DNA of 34,810 nucleotides from Azospirillum brasilense (GCA_003241645.1 QFOX01000016.1:1-34810), one strand, 5' to 3'. Positions 22,413 to 30,871 are shown, numbered from the stretch's first letter. A program made the numbers and translations. The notes: generated by a model not told the origin, from the sequence alone.

Positions 22413-24302
22413 TTAAGAGCGGGCGCGATCCAGTTCCGGGCGCTTGGTGGCCTGCACCCGGCCCACGAAGCCGCCATCGCGCGCCTGCAGCTTGCTGATG
22501 CGCGAGGGAATATCCTCGTCCATGATGCTTTGCGCCACAACCAGCCCTTCGGCGTTGCCACGCAGGTGGGTGAAGGCTTTCTTCAGCTTCAGCAAGGCCA
22601 CGGGATCGCGGTAAAGGTCATCGCGCGCCTGCAGCGTGAACAGGCCGAGATGCCCGTCATTGCCCACCATGGCCGCATCGCGCAGGCCCGCCTGCTTCAT
22701 CGCCGCCTCGATGGTTTCGCGGTAGCGCGCCAGCATGGCGTCCGGCGTGCCGGGTGCGGCCTCCAGCATCACATTGCCTTCCTCGAAATACACGTTCGCG
22801 ATGGCCGCGCGCCCATAATGCGGGGCGAAGAATTCTTTCATGCGGCGCGACACGCGCGCGTCGTTCAAAATATAGCCCGACTGCTCGCGGGTGCCCATGG
22901 CGTCTTCGGGGTCGTGGCCGCGCTTCTCGCGCGTGCCCTCAATAAGATAGAACTCATCGTTCCAGCTGCCGGGATATTCGTAGCTGCCCGTGAGCGCATC
23001 GTGGATGTTGTTGAACGCCACGCGCTGCAGGCCGTGCTTCTTCTGTGTTTCCGTAAAAGGCAGTTCCCGCGCCGCCATGGATGCGGTGTTGATGTTGTGC
23101 AGGATGCGCCGCAGCCCATAATCGCCGAAGCGCTGCGTGCCAATGCTGTAACCATCTTCGGTGGCCACGCGCACCACGCCGCGCTCATGCACGGTGGCCT
23201 GCAACTGCGCATGCAGGTAGCGCATGGCGTCGCTCACCACGTTGCCGCCCTTGCTGTAGCCCATCAGCTGGAAATGCTGGGCGATGCGCCCGGCATCCGC
23301 GCTGAGGGTGATACGCGGCCGCCCATCGGCGAATATTTCGGCCAGCGGGCGCGGGTCATCCACCTTGAACAGGGGCTTCACCCCACCCTTGCCATCGTCC
23401 TGATAGTAATTCTCGCACATGCAGGCGAGCATCAGGTTGGCGATGCGCTTCGCCCCGTCGGAGGCTTCAAGGAACCGGTCCTCGCGCCCATGCGCAAGGT
23501 TCGCTTTCATTTCTTTCAGGCGGCGCGTCAGCGCGATGCCGTTGAGCGGCGGGTTCTTGTGCGTTTCGCACGAGAACAGCACCATGGTCTGCCCCTCGCC
23601 CGCGGCATTCTCCGGCGTGGCAAGGTTCAGCGGCGCGCCCCAGCTGTCGCGCGCCAGCGCTTCGATACCATGGGTAATGCGCGTGACATCGCCAAGGCTT
23701 TCGCCTTTTGCATGGCTGGAGGTAAAAATGATGCGCGGGTAGGCTTGCGGCTTGGCCCAGCCATTGGAAGGGGCCGACTGGTACAGCGAAATGATGCGGT
23801 CGTAATCCACCGCTTCAATGGTGCCATCCGCCGCTTCGGCCAGTATTTTATGATTGTAAGCGGGCTTGAACAGGTCGCCCTCGTTCGGCAGCAGGTGGAA
23901 GAACCGCTCTGCCGCTTCCAGCACCGCCGGTTCTTCGATGAGGGTCTGGAAATCATGCTGCGTCATGGTGCCGCTGCGCATGATGCTGCGCTGCGGCTCG
24001 GGGAAGGCATCAAGCATCGCCTCCAGCGCGCGGAACCGTTCCGGCGCGGTGGAATCCAGCATCCAGCCATAGAGCGAGGCACCGTGCGATTCGTTCAGGT
24101 CGAACATGCCCGCCATCAGCTTCATGTTGCTGGCGGTCTGGTCCATCATGTAGCTGAACATGCGCTTCTGCATGCGCAGCATGTCGCGTGTGAGTGCCAT
24201 CCAGCCATGGCCGACGCCCGCCACCCGTGCGGACTCGACCCGCGCGCCGGGGCGCTCATGGGGCATGGGGTGTTCGTTCAGTTCATCATCGGTGCGACGC
24301 AT
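22413..24302 (-). CDS. Unrecognised 629-residue protein with alpha/beta-hydrolase-like GYSKG motif
   Basis: I cannot assign a family. A GYSKGG sequence at residues 348-353, preceded by a hydrophobic stretch (QHFQLM) and followed by a helix (NVVSDAMRYL), resembles the nucleophile elbow G-x-S-x-G of alpha/beta hydrolases, making Ser350 a candidate nucleophile. Strand-like segments before it (PRIIFTSSHAKGES, about 189-202, and MVLFSCETHKNPPLNG, about 240-255) could be other core strands. The N-terminal about 110 residues are methionine-rich and helical (MLRMQKRMFSYMMDQTASN). There is no signal peptide or membrane helix, so it is probably cytosolic or exported by a dedicated route. A weak AGGA precedes the ATG. 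Neighbours are the 32-residue peptide and, upstream across a hairpin-rich gap, a pilin-like gene. Confidence 0.85.
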   Translation of the reverse strand: MRRTDDELNEHPMPHERPGARVESARVAGVGHGWMALTRDMLRMQKRMFSYMMDQTASNMKLMAGMFDLNESHGASLYGWMLDSTAPERFRALEAMLDAFPEPQRSIMRSGTMTQHDFQTLIEEPAVLEAAERFFHLLPNEGDLFKPAYNHKILAEAADGTIEAVDYDRIISLYQSAPSNGWAKPQAYPRIIFTSSHAKGESLGDVTRITHGIEALARDSWGAPLNLATPENAAGEGQTMVLFSCETHKNPPLNGIALTRRLKEMKANLAHGREDRFLEASDGAKRIANLMLACMCENYYQDDGKGGVKPLFKVDDPRPLAEIFADGRPRITLSADAGRIAQHFQLMGYSKGGNVVSDAMRYLHAQLQATVHERGVVRVATEDGYSIGTQRFGDYGLRRILHNINTASMAARELPFTETQKKHGLQRVAFNNIHDALTGSYEYPGSWNDEFYLIEGTREKRGHDPEDAMGTREQSGYILNDARVSRRMKEFFAPHYGRAAIANVYFEEGNVMLEAAPGTPDAMLARYRETIEAAMKQAGLRDAAMVGNDGHLGLFTLQARDDLYRDPVALLKLKKAFTHLRGNAEGLVVAQSIMDEDIPSRISKLQARDGGFVGRVQATKRPELDRARS

Positions 24303-24437
24303 GCATCCTGCCTGCCAGAGCGCTGCGGCAAATGCATGCTGCAGCGCCGAAGGATCGGCCAGATTTCACCATACTGTCACATTCAGCGGCGGATCTGGGC
24401 GAATCCACCAACTTGTCCACAGCGTCGCACAAAAAAT

Positions 24438-24466
24438 TTGAAGTTGTTTCAAGGTACTTTTATACG
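24438..24466 (+). promoter_or_regulatory. Possible promoter reading into the hairpin-rich region
   Basis: TTGAAG (24438-24443) and TATACG (24461-24466) are separated by 17 bases. The -35 forms part of the inverted repeat TTGAA-GTTGT-TTCAA. Transcription would run rightward into the hairpin series at 24553-24871, away from the 629-residue gene. Confidence 0.35.
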
Positions 24467-24472
24467 GAAAGA

Positions 24473-24871
24473 TTTTTTTGTGGATAGATATGCCGCATGG
24501 CGAGCGTTTTTTCGCCGGCGTGCTATGTTCAATTCATGGGCAGCACCCAACCTTCCTTCGGGAACGGAAACGGGACTGGCCAGAGGTTGTAGCAATACAC
24601 CTGACCGGGAAGAAATGAACGGTCGAAGGGTCGTGGGAATGGAGCCTTCGGGCACCATTCCGCGTTCCCGCTCCTGCCCTCAGGCAGGGCGCTAGCGCCA
24701 GCCACGGCGCGAATAAAATAGTGTGGAAGGGCTATCCCTTCCATCGGCACGGATTCATCGCCACTTCGTGGTCTGGTGAATTTCCGAAATGACGCTGCGA
24801 TTCGGCCTTCGGTGCTTGCACTACTGGCCGCTTCCAGCCGAAGGAAAAGGCGGCTTTTTAGCCGCCTTTTT
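24473..24871 (+). ncRNA. Candidate structured RNA ending in an intrinsic terminator
   Basis: No credible gene lies in 24303-24885, but the right-hand 320 bases are densely foldable. Hairpins are TTCC-TTCG-GGAA (24553-24564), GGAATGG/CCATTCC enclosing GCC-TTCG-GGC (24636-24661), CCTGCC/GGCAGG (24673-24688), GGCGC/GCGCC (24688-24699), GGAAGGG/CCCTTCC (24725-24742), and CCTTCGG/CCGAAGG with an inner CTGG/CCAG (24806-24844). The terminator hairpin follows immediately. Two UUCG loops favour the RNA reading. I could not match RNase P, tmRNA, SRP or 6S consensus segments. The 5' end is set by the weak promoter and is uncertain. The structure could instead be a long 3' tail or repeat cluster on the other strand. 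Confidence 0.35.
24845..24871. terminator. Bidirectional intrinsic terminator after the pilin-like gene
   Basis: AAAAGGCGGC (24845-24854) pairs with GCCGCCTTTT (24861-24870) around a TTTTTA loop, with T-rich tails on both strands. On the minus strand it begins 15 bases after the pilin-like gene stop. On the plus strand it would end the candidate RNA at 24473-24871. Confidence 0.9.
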
Positions 24872-24885
24872 CTTTGGGCGCTCGC

Positions 24886-25686
24886 TTACATGTAATCCCT
24901 TACAATAAAACCGCAGTCCAACCCGCTGTTCGACAACACATATTCAGCACTCAGATCGGCAGCGGATGCCGCCGTGGTGCAAAGGTCCCACCCCCGCGTC
25001 CACACCTTACCCTGCGCGGGCTTGCCATCATCCATCTTGGTGTCGATGTTCCACATCTCCTGCGGCGTGAGAATCGTGCCATAGTTCGCGTCGTTCAGCA
25101 CCGCGCCGCCAAAATTAAGCCAATTGCGGTAAGTGCCATCAAAAACATTCGGGTGGGCGGAGAAAACCTCTGACACGCGCATGCTCCATGAGCCGCGCGA
25201 GAATTTAGAGGCCGGAATATTCTGGCCGATGATCATGTGGCCGCTGAAGCCACCGCTGGCTTTGATGCCGGTGTAGCTTCCCTCGATCAGACCGGCATTG
25301 GCAAGGTGGTGCCACACGCGGAACATCTCGTAATGGTTGGTGGCTGAGGTACTGTTGAGTTCACCGCTGCCATTGCCATTGCAGGTAGCGGTGGTGCCGG
25401 CACTGCTGGCATAATGGCAATCGCCACCCAGACCGTCATTGCCATCGATCGCGCCCCAGAAGGCCGTGGCGTTCGGCATGTCGCCCGGCAGCGCGAAGTA
25501 TTTGTCGCGGAATTGCATTAATGCCGTGGTGTATTTTGCGTATTCCTGGGATACGGAACGCAGCTCGGCGGCCTTGATCAGCGACTGCCCGCCGAGAATG
25601 CCCCCCGTGAGCAGGCCAAGAATGACCAGCACGATCGATAGTTCGACCAGTGAGAACGCGGCGGATGCAATCGGTGCTTTACGCAT
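24886..25686 (-). CDS. Type IV pilin / pseudopilin-like protein
   Basis: The 266-residue protein has a class III signal: a short basic leader (MRKAPIASAA), a prepilin peptidase site before Phe11, Glu at mature position 5, and the hydrophobic helix FSLVELSIVLVILGLLTGGI. The rest is a globular head with four cysteines that could form two disulfides (GDCHY and ATCNG; WDLC and LDCG) and an LPGDMPNATAFWGA motif shared by related alphaproteobacterial pilin-like proteins. It would be processed and assembled in a type IV pilus or type II-like pseudopilus. No assembly ATPase, platform or peptidase gene is adjacent. The nearest secretion ATPases are the two CpaF genes 8 kb away. Confidence 0.88.
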   Translation of the reverse strand: MRKAPIASAAFSLVELSIVLVILGLLTGGILGGQSLIKAAELRSVSQEYAKYTTALMQFRDKYFALPGDMPNATAFWGAIDGNDGLGGDCHYASSAGTTATCNGNGSGELNSTSATNHYEMFRVWHHLANAGLIEGSYTGIKASGGFSGHMIIGQNIPASKFSRGSWSMRVSEVFSAHPNVFDGTYRNWLNFGGAVLNDANYGTILTPQEMWNIDTKMDDGKPAQGKVWTRGWDLCTTAASAADLSAEYVLSNSGLDCGFIVRDYM

Positions 25687-25729
25687 GCGTCGAGCATAAT
25701 GAAATTCTTAATCTCAGGCAAGATAGCTT

Positions 25730-26668
25730 TTAAAACGGTGGCGGCAGGGAAAGGCGGCGCGACAGCTCCATGGTCAGGTTGGGCACCAGCGGCTGCGGCG
25801 TCAGGTCGCTCCCCGTGAGTGTGGCGATCATGCCGCGGGTGATCTCCTGCAGGCTGCCGCCCCGGGCGATCTGCACCGCGCCTTCGCGGTGCATGGTGTC
25901 GTAATGGCGCACGGTGGCGCGCGCAAGCCGCGCGGCAATGCGCTGCTGCCCCTCGTCGCTCGCCAGTTCGGCAAGGTCGCGCGCGTTGGTCATGTAGCCC
26001 ATTTCGGCCAGCACGGCGGGCATATCGCCCAGACCGCGCGTGATGCTCCATGAAGCGTGGTTGGGCGAGGTATAGGTATCTGGCTGGATAAGCGAAGTAT
26101 TGTGATGCGCCGCATCGTAGCGCGACAGGCTGGGGAATTCGCGCTCCAGCTCGTGCGCCCAGCGCGCACTGTGCGATTGGCGGCCGCCGCGCACGGCGTG
26201 GTGGTACATGGCCGCGAACCCGTGCGCCGAAGGCGATTCCGAAGCATTCGCATGCAGCACCAGATGCATGGACTTGGCCGGGTTGTCGCGCCCGACATCG
26301 AGGCGCGCCTGAAAGCGGTTGGCCAGCGGCGTGCGGTCGCCCGTCTGGGTCAATTGCACGTCGAACCCTTCGGCCTCCAGCAGCGGCTTCAGGCGTTTGG
26401 CCACCTGTTGCGCCACCCCATGTTCATACACCGTGCGGCCATTCAGCTGCCCCTTCGCGCCGCCATCATACACAGGGCGGCCGTTGGGATTGCGGTAATA
26501 GCCATGCCCCACATCGATGACGATCAGCGGGCGCGGCCCGGCACCAACGCTGGCAACGACTTCATTGGGATCAGGCTGGAGCCAGTGGGGAATGCAGCGC
26601 CCATCCGGGCTGTAGCGCGGCGACAGCCAATCGGCTGGGTTTCCTCTAAACAGATTGGATGCAAACAT
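25730..26668 (-). CDS. N-acetylmuramoyl-L-alanine amidase (Amidase_3)
   Basis: This zinc enzyme would cleave the bond between MurNAc and L-alanine in peptidoglycan. Amidase_3 features are visible: IDVGHG with His55, YEHG with Glu82, VLHANAS with His139, and AEMGYMTN with catalytic Glu222. These give the zinc ligands and the general base. The catalytic domain covers about 47-240. The last 70 residues are a proline- and leucine-rich tail (LTGSDLTPQPLVPNL). The N-terminus (MFASNLFRGNPADWLSPRYS) is not a Sec signal peptide, which is unusual for a periplasmic amidase. GGAG lies 8 bases before the ATG. It sits between the pilin-like and subtilase genes on the same strand. Confidence 0.92.
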   Translation of the reverse strand: MFASNLFRGNPADWLSPRYSPDGRCIPHWLQPDPNEVVASVGAGPRPLIVIDVGHGYYRNPNGRPVYDGGAKGQLNGRTVYEHGVAQQVAKRLKPLLEAEGFDVQLTQTGDRTPLANRFQARLDVGRDNPAKSMHLVLHANASESPSAHGFAAMYHHAVRGGRQSHSARWAHELEREFPSLSRYDAAHHNTSLIQPDTYTSPNHASWSITRGLGDMPAVLAEMGYMTNARDLAELASDEGQQRIAARLARATVRHYDTMHREGAVQIARGGSLQEITRGMIATLTGSDLTPQPLVPNLTMELSRRLSLPPPF

Positions 26669-26754
26669 GCGTTCTCTCCCGTTCTAGGCAGCCAAGCGTT
26701 AGCAAACGGGATATGCGTTGTGTGTGAACTTTCTGTGACGGTGGAAAACCAGCG

Positions 26755-29700
26755 CTACTTGCCGCGCTGGACCGGGGCCGTGGCACGGCCCTGCACGTGC
26801 GCCTGCGTCACTTTGCTGGTGGGAATGCGGGGCTGGTAGCTGTTATGCTCCATGGCCACACCGGCCAATGCCGCATCGTTCAGTTGCGCCCCATCAAACA
26901 ATTGCTTGCCGATCCACTGGTAGAGCGGCGCGTTGGCGCGGTCGGCATGCTCGCCCACATAGAAACTCTGCTGGTTCAGGGCGGTGCGTGCGGCTTGCGC
27001 ATCATCCGCACTCACACCACGCGCGGCGATCTCCTGCTCCAGCGCCGCCTGCAAGGGCTGCCATGCCTGCTGGTGCGCTTCTTCCATGCCCAGCAGGTGA
27101 CTCACCAGGAAGGTGCGATCCTGCGCGCCACGGCTGGCGAGGTAGGTTTCCAGCTCCGCCTCGTTGCGGCCGAAGCAATGCGTCTGGAATTCGCGGCGCA
27201 TGCGTGCGCTCAGGCGAATGGGGTGGCGGTCCGGGCTTTGGGTGTAATCGAACTGCGTGATGAGCGGCTTGCCCTGCCGCGTGAACAGCAGCACGGCGTT
27301 GGCCGGGTGTTCGTTGCCATTCGCTTTGGCGGGCACGCGCTCTTCCAGCGTGAAGCTGTGGGGGTCCACCACCATGGCGCTGGGCCCGGCATTGCCGCCA
27401 TACATATCCGCCGAGATCACATCCACATGGCGATGTTCGAGGTAGCGCATGAGCGCTTCGATGTTCTGGCGCGTGCGATTATCGGTATCGAAACGCCCAC
27501 CGACAAGCCGCACCTTCAGGCGGTTCTCGCCGAAGCGCGCAAAGAAATTATCCAGCGAGCTGATATCCGCCTCGTTGTCGAGATGCGCGATGCCCGTTTT
27601 CAGCGTCACCGGGTCCTGCGCGATCACGGCGATGCACTGGCTCACATTATCGGTGCCCATGCGCTGGTGGTCGCTGAAGCCCATCTCGCCTTCCTCGATG
27701 CGGTGTGCCGCCGTATCCTCGCCCCCCTGACGGGCGTGCGAATAGTGGCGCGCCAGCGCGCGCACTTCCGGCATGCGTGCGAGGTACTTCTTCGCCTCGC
27801 CCTGCTGGTCCTGCGCCTGATGGTACATGGCGAGCTTGCTCAACGCCGAATAGAGATGCGTGGCGTGGCGGTAGCTGAACCATGGCTTGCCATCGCCATC
27901 GCATCGTTGCATCGCGCGCTCGAACGCGTTCGCGGCGCGCTGCATGGGCAAGGTGCCATCATGCCCGCTGGAAACCGGCAATTTCAAAAAATGCTGCCCC
28001 GCCATGGAATAGCAGTTACTCGCCTGCATCGGCAAATTTGTGCGCTCATAACTTTCTGCAGCATCCACATACACATCTGCCGCCCGCAGATACGCCTCCT
28101 GTGCCTCGGCGCGCGCGGGTGCGGTTTTCGCCCGCGCTTTCAGCTCCTCGGCATGTTTGGTGAGCTGGTTGCCCATAAGCTCCAGCTTTCCGGCTTCGCT
28201 CTCACCATTGATAAAATAATGCAGCTCGCTGAATTGGCGGTTGCGGGTGCTGAACCCGGAAGGCATCTGCTTCAGCGTGGCGATCATCTGCTGCACGTCG
28301 CCAAGCTCTTTGCGTTCGCCGCCCAGCGTCATACCGCGTAGCTCCACCTCATCAAGAATGCGTTTGGTGGTGCGGTGCAGGTTGGAAACCACGCGCAGCG
28401 GCTCGGCCGCCGAAAGGTCCGGCACGGGCGTGCGCAGCAGGGTCGGAATATCCAGCGATTGCACAAGGTCGCGCTGGTGGAAATGGTGCTGGTTCAGGCG
28501 CAGGCGGTTGATGGGCTGCGTGCTACGCACGATCCAGTCGCCTTCCAGCGATTCGCCCGCCCAGCCATGCGTGGTGCTGACCCCGAAATTCGCCTGCTTG
28601 CGCGGCGAGCGGCTCATCACCAGCGGCCAGCTGGTGCCGCTGGGGCTGGTGAGCGACACTTTGCCCGCGCGGCCGCCGAACTCCGCCTCGAGCGTGGTTT
28701 TCAGCGCGATGCCTGCGGGCATATGCACGCGGTACAGGTAGCGCCCTTTTTCGTCGCGTTCGAACGGCGCGCCCTCCTCCACGTTCAGCGCCACGCGCTT
28801 TTCGGTGGGCACGGTCACAGCCTTCGGCTCCTGCATGGCGCGCGCCACCATATGCCCCAGCAGCTGGTCGGCGGCGTATACATCCAGCAGGCCGAACCCG
28901 CCATATTCCGGGTTATAGGTGAGCCCGGCCGCGTTCGCGCGGTAGCGCAGTTTTTTATCGGCCAGCGTTTGCGGCGTGAACTGCGTGACCTGATGCACCG
29001 GCGTGCAGGTGGCCAGCACGCCATAAAGGATCTGCTCGCGCGTGAGGTAAGCGCCGTAGCGCTGGTTCAGCGCGGCCAGTGCCCCGCTCACATAGGGCGA
29101 GGACACCGACGTGCCGGAGATGCTCTTGGGCGCGTCGTTGCTGCGCCAGCGCACTTTCGCCTGCGCCACGGGTGCCACGAAACTGGGGCTGTTGGCCGAG
29201 CTGTAGCCCGGAATGGCCCAGCTTCCATCCTCCTGCTGCACGGCCGCGCCCACATGCACCACCAGCGGCGCGTAATGGCTCAGCACGTTGTGCTTCTGGC
29301 GGGGGGCGCGCCATTTGCCGCTCTGGCCGTGGAACCCGTCATTGCCCGCCGAATCGATCAGGAACGCCGTGCAGCGCCATAAATGGTCGGCCTGCTCGTC
29401 GAGCTTGGTATCGTAATCGAGGTACAAATCGTTCCAGCCGATGCTGGAATGGATCACCGGAATGCCCTGATTTTCGATCAGCGGTTTGATGGGCTCTTCC
29501 AGTTTCTTCTGGAATTCCGCGCGGTAGCTGGCGTTCGGCGAGGCGTGGATGAACATCACGTCCACCCCCGGCTGCAGGCTTTTGCCCACCTGCTCGGCCA
29601 CCGCCGCCACCACCGTGCCGTGGTGGTAGCCGCGCTGGTTGATATGTTCGAACACCAGCACGGTGGATGCGCCCTGCTGCTGCAGCGTGGTAGGCGGCAG

Positions 29701-29871
29701 CGCCGACAGGCTGTAGGCCGCGGTGAACTGGTTGCGCAAAGCCTGCGTGGGCAGGATCTTCTTGGTGAAATCCAGCGAATAGGGAATGCCGTGCGTGTCG
29801 CAATATTCGCGCAGCGCCGGAATATCGCGCAACAGCGCGTTGGTACTGCGTTCAAGGCGGCTGATGGCCAT
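26755..29871 (-). CDS. Large S8 subtilase with P-domain-like, helical-repeat and CheD/NTAN1-like modules
   Basis: The 1038-residue product starts at the ATG with AGGGA 7-11 bases upstream; a TTG 30 bases earlier is less likely. Residues about 65-340 form a subtilase domain: HGT with His84, SAGNDG with oxyanion Asn177, and SGTSVSSPYVSGALAAL with Ser255. The expected catalytic Asp is not seen; the matching strand reads VLVFEHI, giving Glu75. Residues about 358-460 resemble a proprotein convertase P domain (VSLTSPSGTSWPL, GWAGESLEGDW). Residues about 490-700 are helical and TPR/SNAP-like (AADVYVDAAESYERTNLP). Residues about 735-890 carry Cys746 and His763 exactly 17 apart (SQCIAVIAQD, TGIAHLDN) followed by LKVRLVGGR, the pattern of CheD and NTAN1 deamidases. 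No signal peptide is visible. Substrate unknown. Confidence 0.85.
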   Translation of the reverse strand: MAISRLERSTNALLRDIPALREYCDTHGIPYSLDFTKKILPTQALRNQFTAAYSLSALPPTTLQQQGASTVLVFEHINQRGYHHGTVVAAVAEQVGKSLQPGVDVMFIHASPNASYRAEFQKKLEEPIKPLIENQGIPVIHSSIGWNDLYLDYDTKLDEQADHLWRCTAFLIDSAGNDGFHGQSGKWRAPRQKHNVLSHYAPLVVHVGAAVQQEDGSWAIPGYSSANSPSFVAPVAQAKVRWRSNDAPKSISGTSVSSPYVSGALAALNQRYGAYLTREQILYGVLATCTPVHQVTQFTPQTLADKKLRYRANAAGLTYNPEYGGFGLLDVYAADQLLGHMVARAMQEPKAVTVPTEKRVALNVEEGAPFERDEKGRYLYRVHMPAGIALKTTLEAEFGGRAGKVSLTSPSGTSWPLVMSRSPRKQANFGVSTTHGWAGESLEGDWIVRSTQPINRLRLNQHHFHQRDLVQSLDIPTLLRTPVPDLSAAEPLRVVSNLHRTTKRILDEVELRGMTLGGERKELGDVQQMIATLKQMPSGFSTRNRQFSELHYFINGESEAGKLELMGNQLTKHAEELKARAKTAPARAEAQEAYLRAADVYVDAAESYERTNLPMQASNCYSMAGQHFLKLPVSSGHDGTLPMQRAANAFERAMQRCDGDGKPWFSYRHATHLYSALSKLAMYHQAQDQQGEAKKYLARMPEVRALARHYSHARQGGEDTAAHRIEEGEMGFSDHQRMGTDNVSQCIAVIAQDPVTLKTGIAHLDNEADISSLDNFFARFGENRLKVRLVGGRFDTDNRTRQNIEALMRYLEHRHVDVISADMYGGNAGPSAMVVDPHSFTLEERVPAKANGNEHPANAVLLFTRQGKPLITQFDYTQSPDRHPIRLSARMRREFQTHCFGRNEAELETYLASRGAQDRTFLVSHLLGMEEAHQQAWQPLQAALEQEIAARGVSADDAQAARTALNQQSFYVGEHADRANAPLYQWIGKQLFDGAQLNDAALAGVAMEHNSYQPRIPTSKVTQAHVQGRATAPVQRGK

Positions 29872-29969
29872 GCGATTCCCTGCCGGTGGTGAAAGACCCA
29901 AAGAATCTAGGCGATTGCCCGGCAGAAGTATGTGAAGGTTTTTTGAAGAGTCCGAACCGCTTCAGGCAC

Positions 29970-30797
29970 TTAACGGATCGTCACGACGCTGATCTCGGGC
30001 GGGCACAGGAAGCGCGCCGAAAGCACGCTGGTGCCAATGCCGCTGCCCACGAACAGGTGCTTGCCCGCCTCTTCCACATGGCCGCGCACATAGCGCTGGC
30101 CGTATTTCGAGTTGGTCAGCGGCGGGCCCACGAAGGGTAGCACCACCTGCCCGCCATGGGTGTGCCCGGCGAACGTGAAGTTCACCCGTGGCGGCAATTC
30201 GGGGAAGTAATCGGGCGAATGGGTCAGCGCGATCAGCGGCAACGCATCGCCCATCGCCGGCTGCAGCGTGGGTTCCACCGCCCGTTTGCCGTAATAATAA
30301 TCCTGCAACCCGGCCAGCCAGAAATCCTGCCCATCGACATGCAGTTGGGTGATCGCATTCTCCATCACGGGAATGCCCGCCTGCGCGAACACCTTCTTGG
30401 CATGCGTATAATCATCCAGCCACTCGTGGTTGCCAATGACCGCATGCACCCCAAGCGGCGCCTTCAGCCGCGCCAGCCGCACGGCAATATCCTCGATGGG
30501 CACGGGGCGGCCCCACAGCATGTTCTGCACCACATAATCGCCGCCCAGCAGCACCATGTCCGGCTTCATAGCGTTGGTGCGCGCCACGATCTCGTCCAGC
30601 ATGGCAAGGTTGATGAAGCCCGAGCCCACATGCAGGTCGGTCAGCAGCACGATCTTCAGCGGCTTGCGGTCGTTCGGCCATGCCTCCACGTCGTAGCGGT
30701 AGGCGCGCGCATGGATGGTGGACGGCTCAATGATGAACGCCCACGCGAACAGCAACATGCCCGTGGCAATACAAAGCTTTAAGAGTGTTTTGAACAT
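29970..30797 (-). CDS. Membrane-anchored calcineurin-like metallophosphoesterase
   Basis: The 275-residue protein has a two-metal phosphoesterase core: LLTDLHVG (Asp54, His56), LLGGDYV (Asp87), IGNHEW (Asn123, His124), LTHSPD (His193) and AGHTHGG (His212, His214). The N-terminus (LLKLCIATGMLLFAWAFII) is an uncleaved membrane anchor or signal anchor, placing the enzyme at the outer face of the inner membrane. The layout resembles the YkuE/YaeI group, whose substrates are phospholipid- or lipid A-linked or unknown. The start is set at the ATG beside the anchor. The frame remains open for a further 420 bases upstream into low-GC mosaic DNA, probably by chance. It is the last core-like gene before the element remnant. 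Confidence 0.9.
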   Translation of the reverse strand: MFKTLLKLCIATGMLLFAWAFIIEPSTIHARAYRYDVEAWPNDRKPLKIVLLTDLHVGSGFINLAMLDEIVARTNAMKPDMVLLGGDYVVQNMLWGRPVPIEDIAVRLARLKAPLGVHAVIGNHEWLDDYTHAKKVFAQAGIPVMENAITQLHVDGQDFWLAGLQDYYYGKRAVEPTLQPAMGDALPLIALTHSPDYFPELPPRVNFTFAGHTHGGQVVLPFVGPPLTNSKYGQRYVRGHVEEAGKHLFVGSGIGTSVLSARFLCPPEISVVTIR

Positions 30798-30861
30798 GCG
30801 CGATCCCCGATGGTTTCGCTGATACAGGAATTTAAAATCCGCACCAGCGGATTTTGATGGA

Positions 30862-30871
30862 AGGACTGGAC
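30862..30871. repeat. Possible att-like copy of the tRNA-Leu 3' region (left)
   Basis: AGGACTGGAC here is repeated in the same orientation inside the tRNA-Leu gene at 32622-32631. A CCAGCGGATTTT 12-mer also occurs just before both (near 30844 and 32577). The pair could mark the ends of a former insertion. The match is short, so this is tentative. Confidence 0.3.

Noticed and set aside
24449..24750. Short minus-strand open frames in the gap before the 629-residue gene
   Set aside because: They have no ribosome binding site, several overlapping frames are equally open because of high GC, and the DNA is better explained by hairpins.
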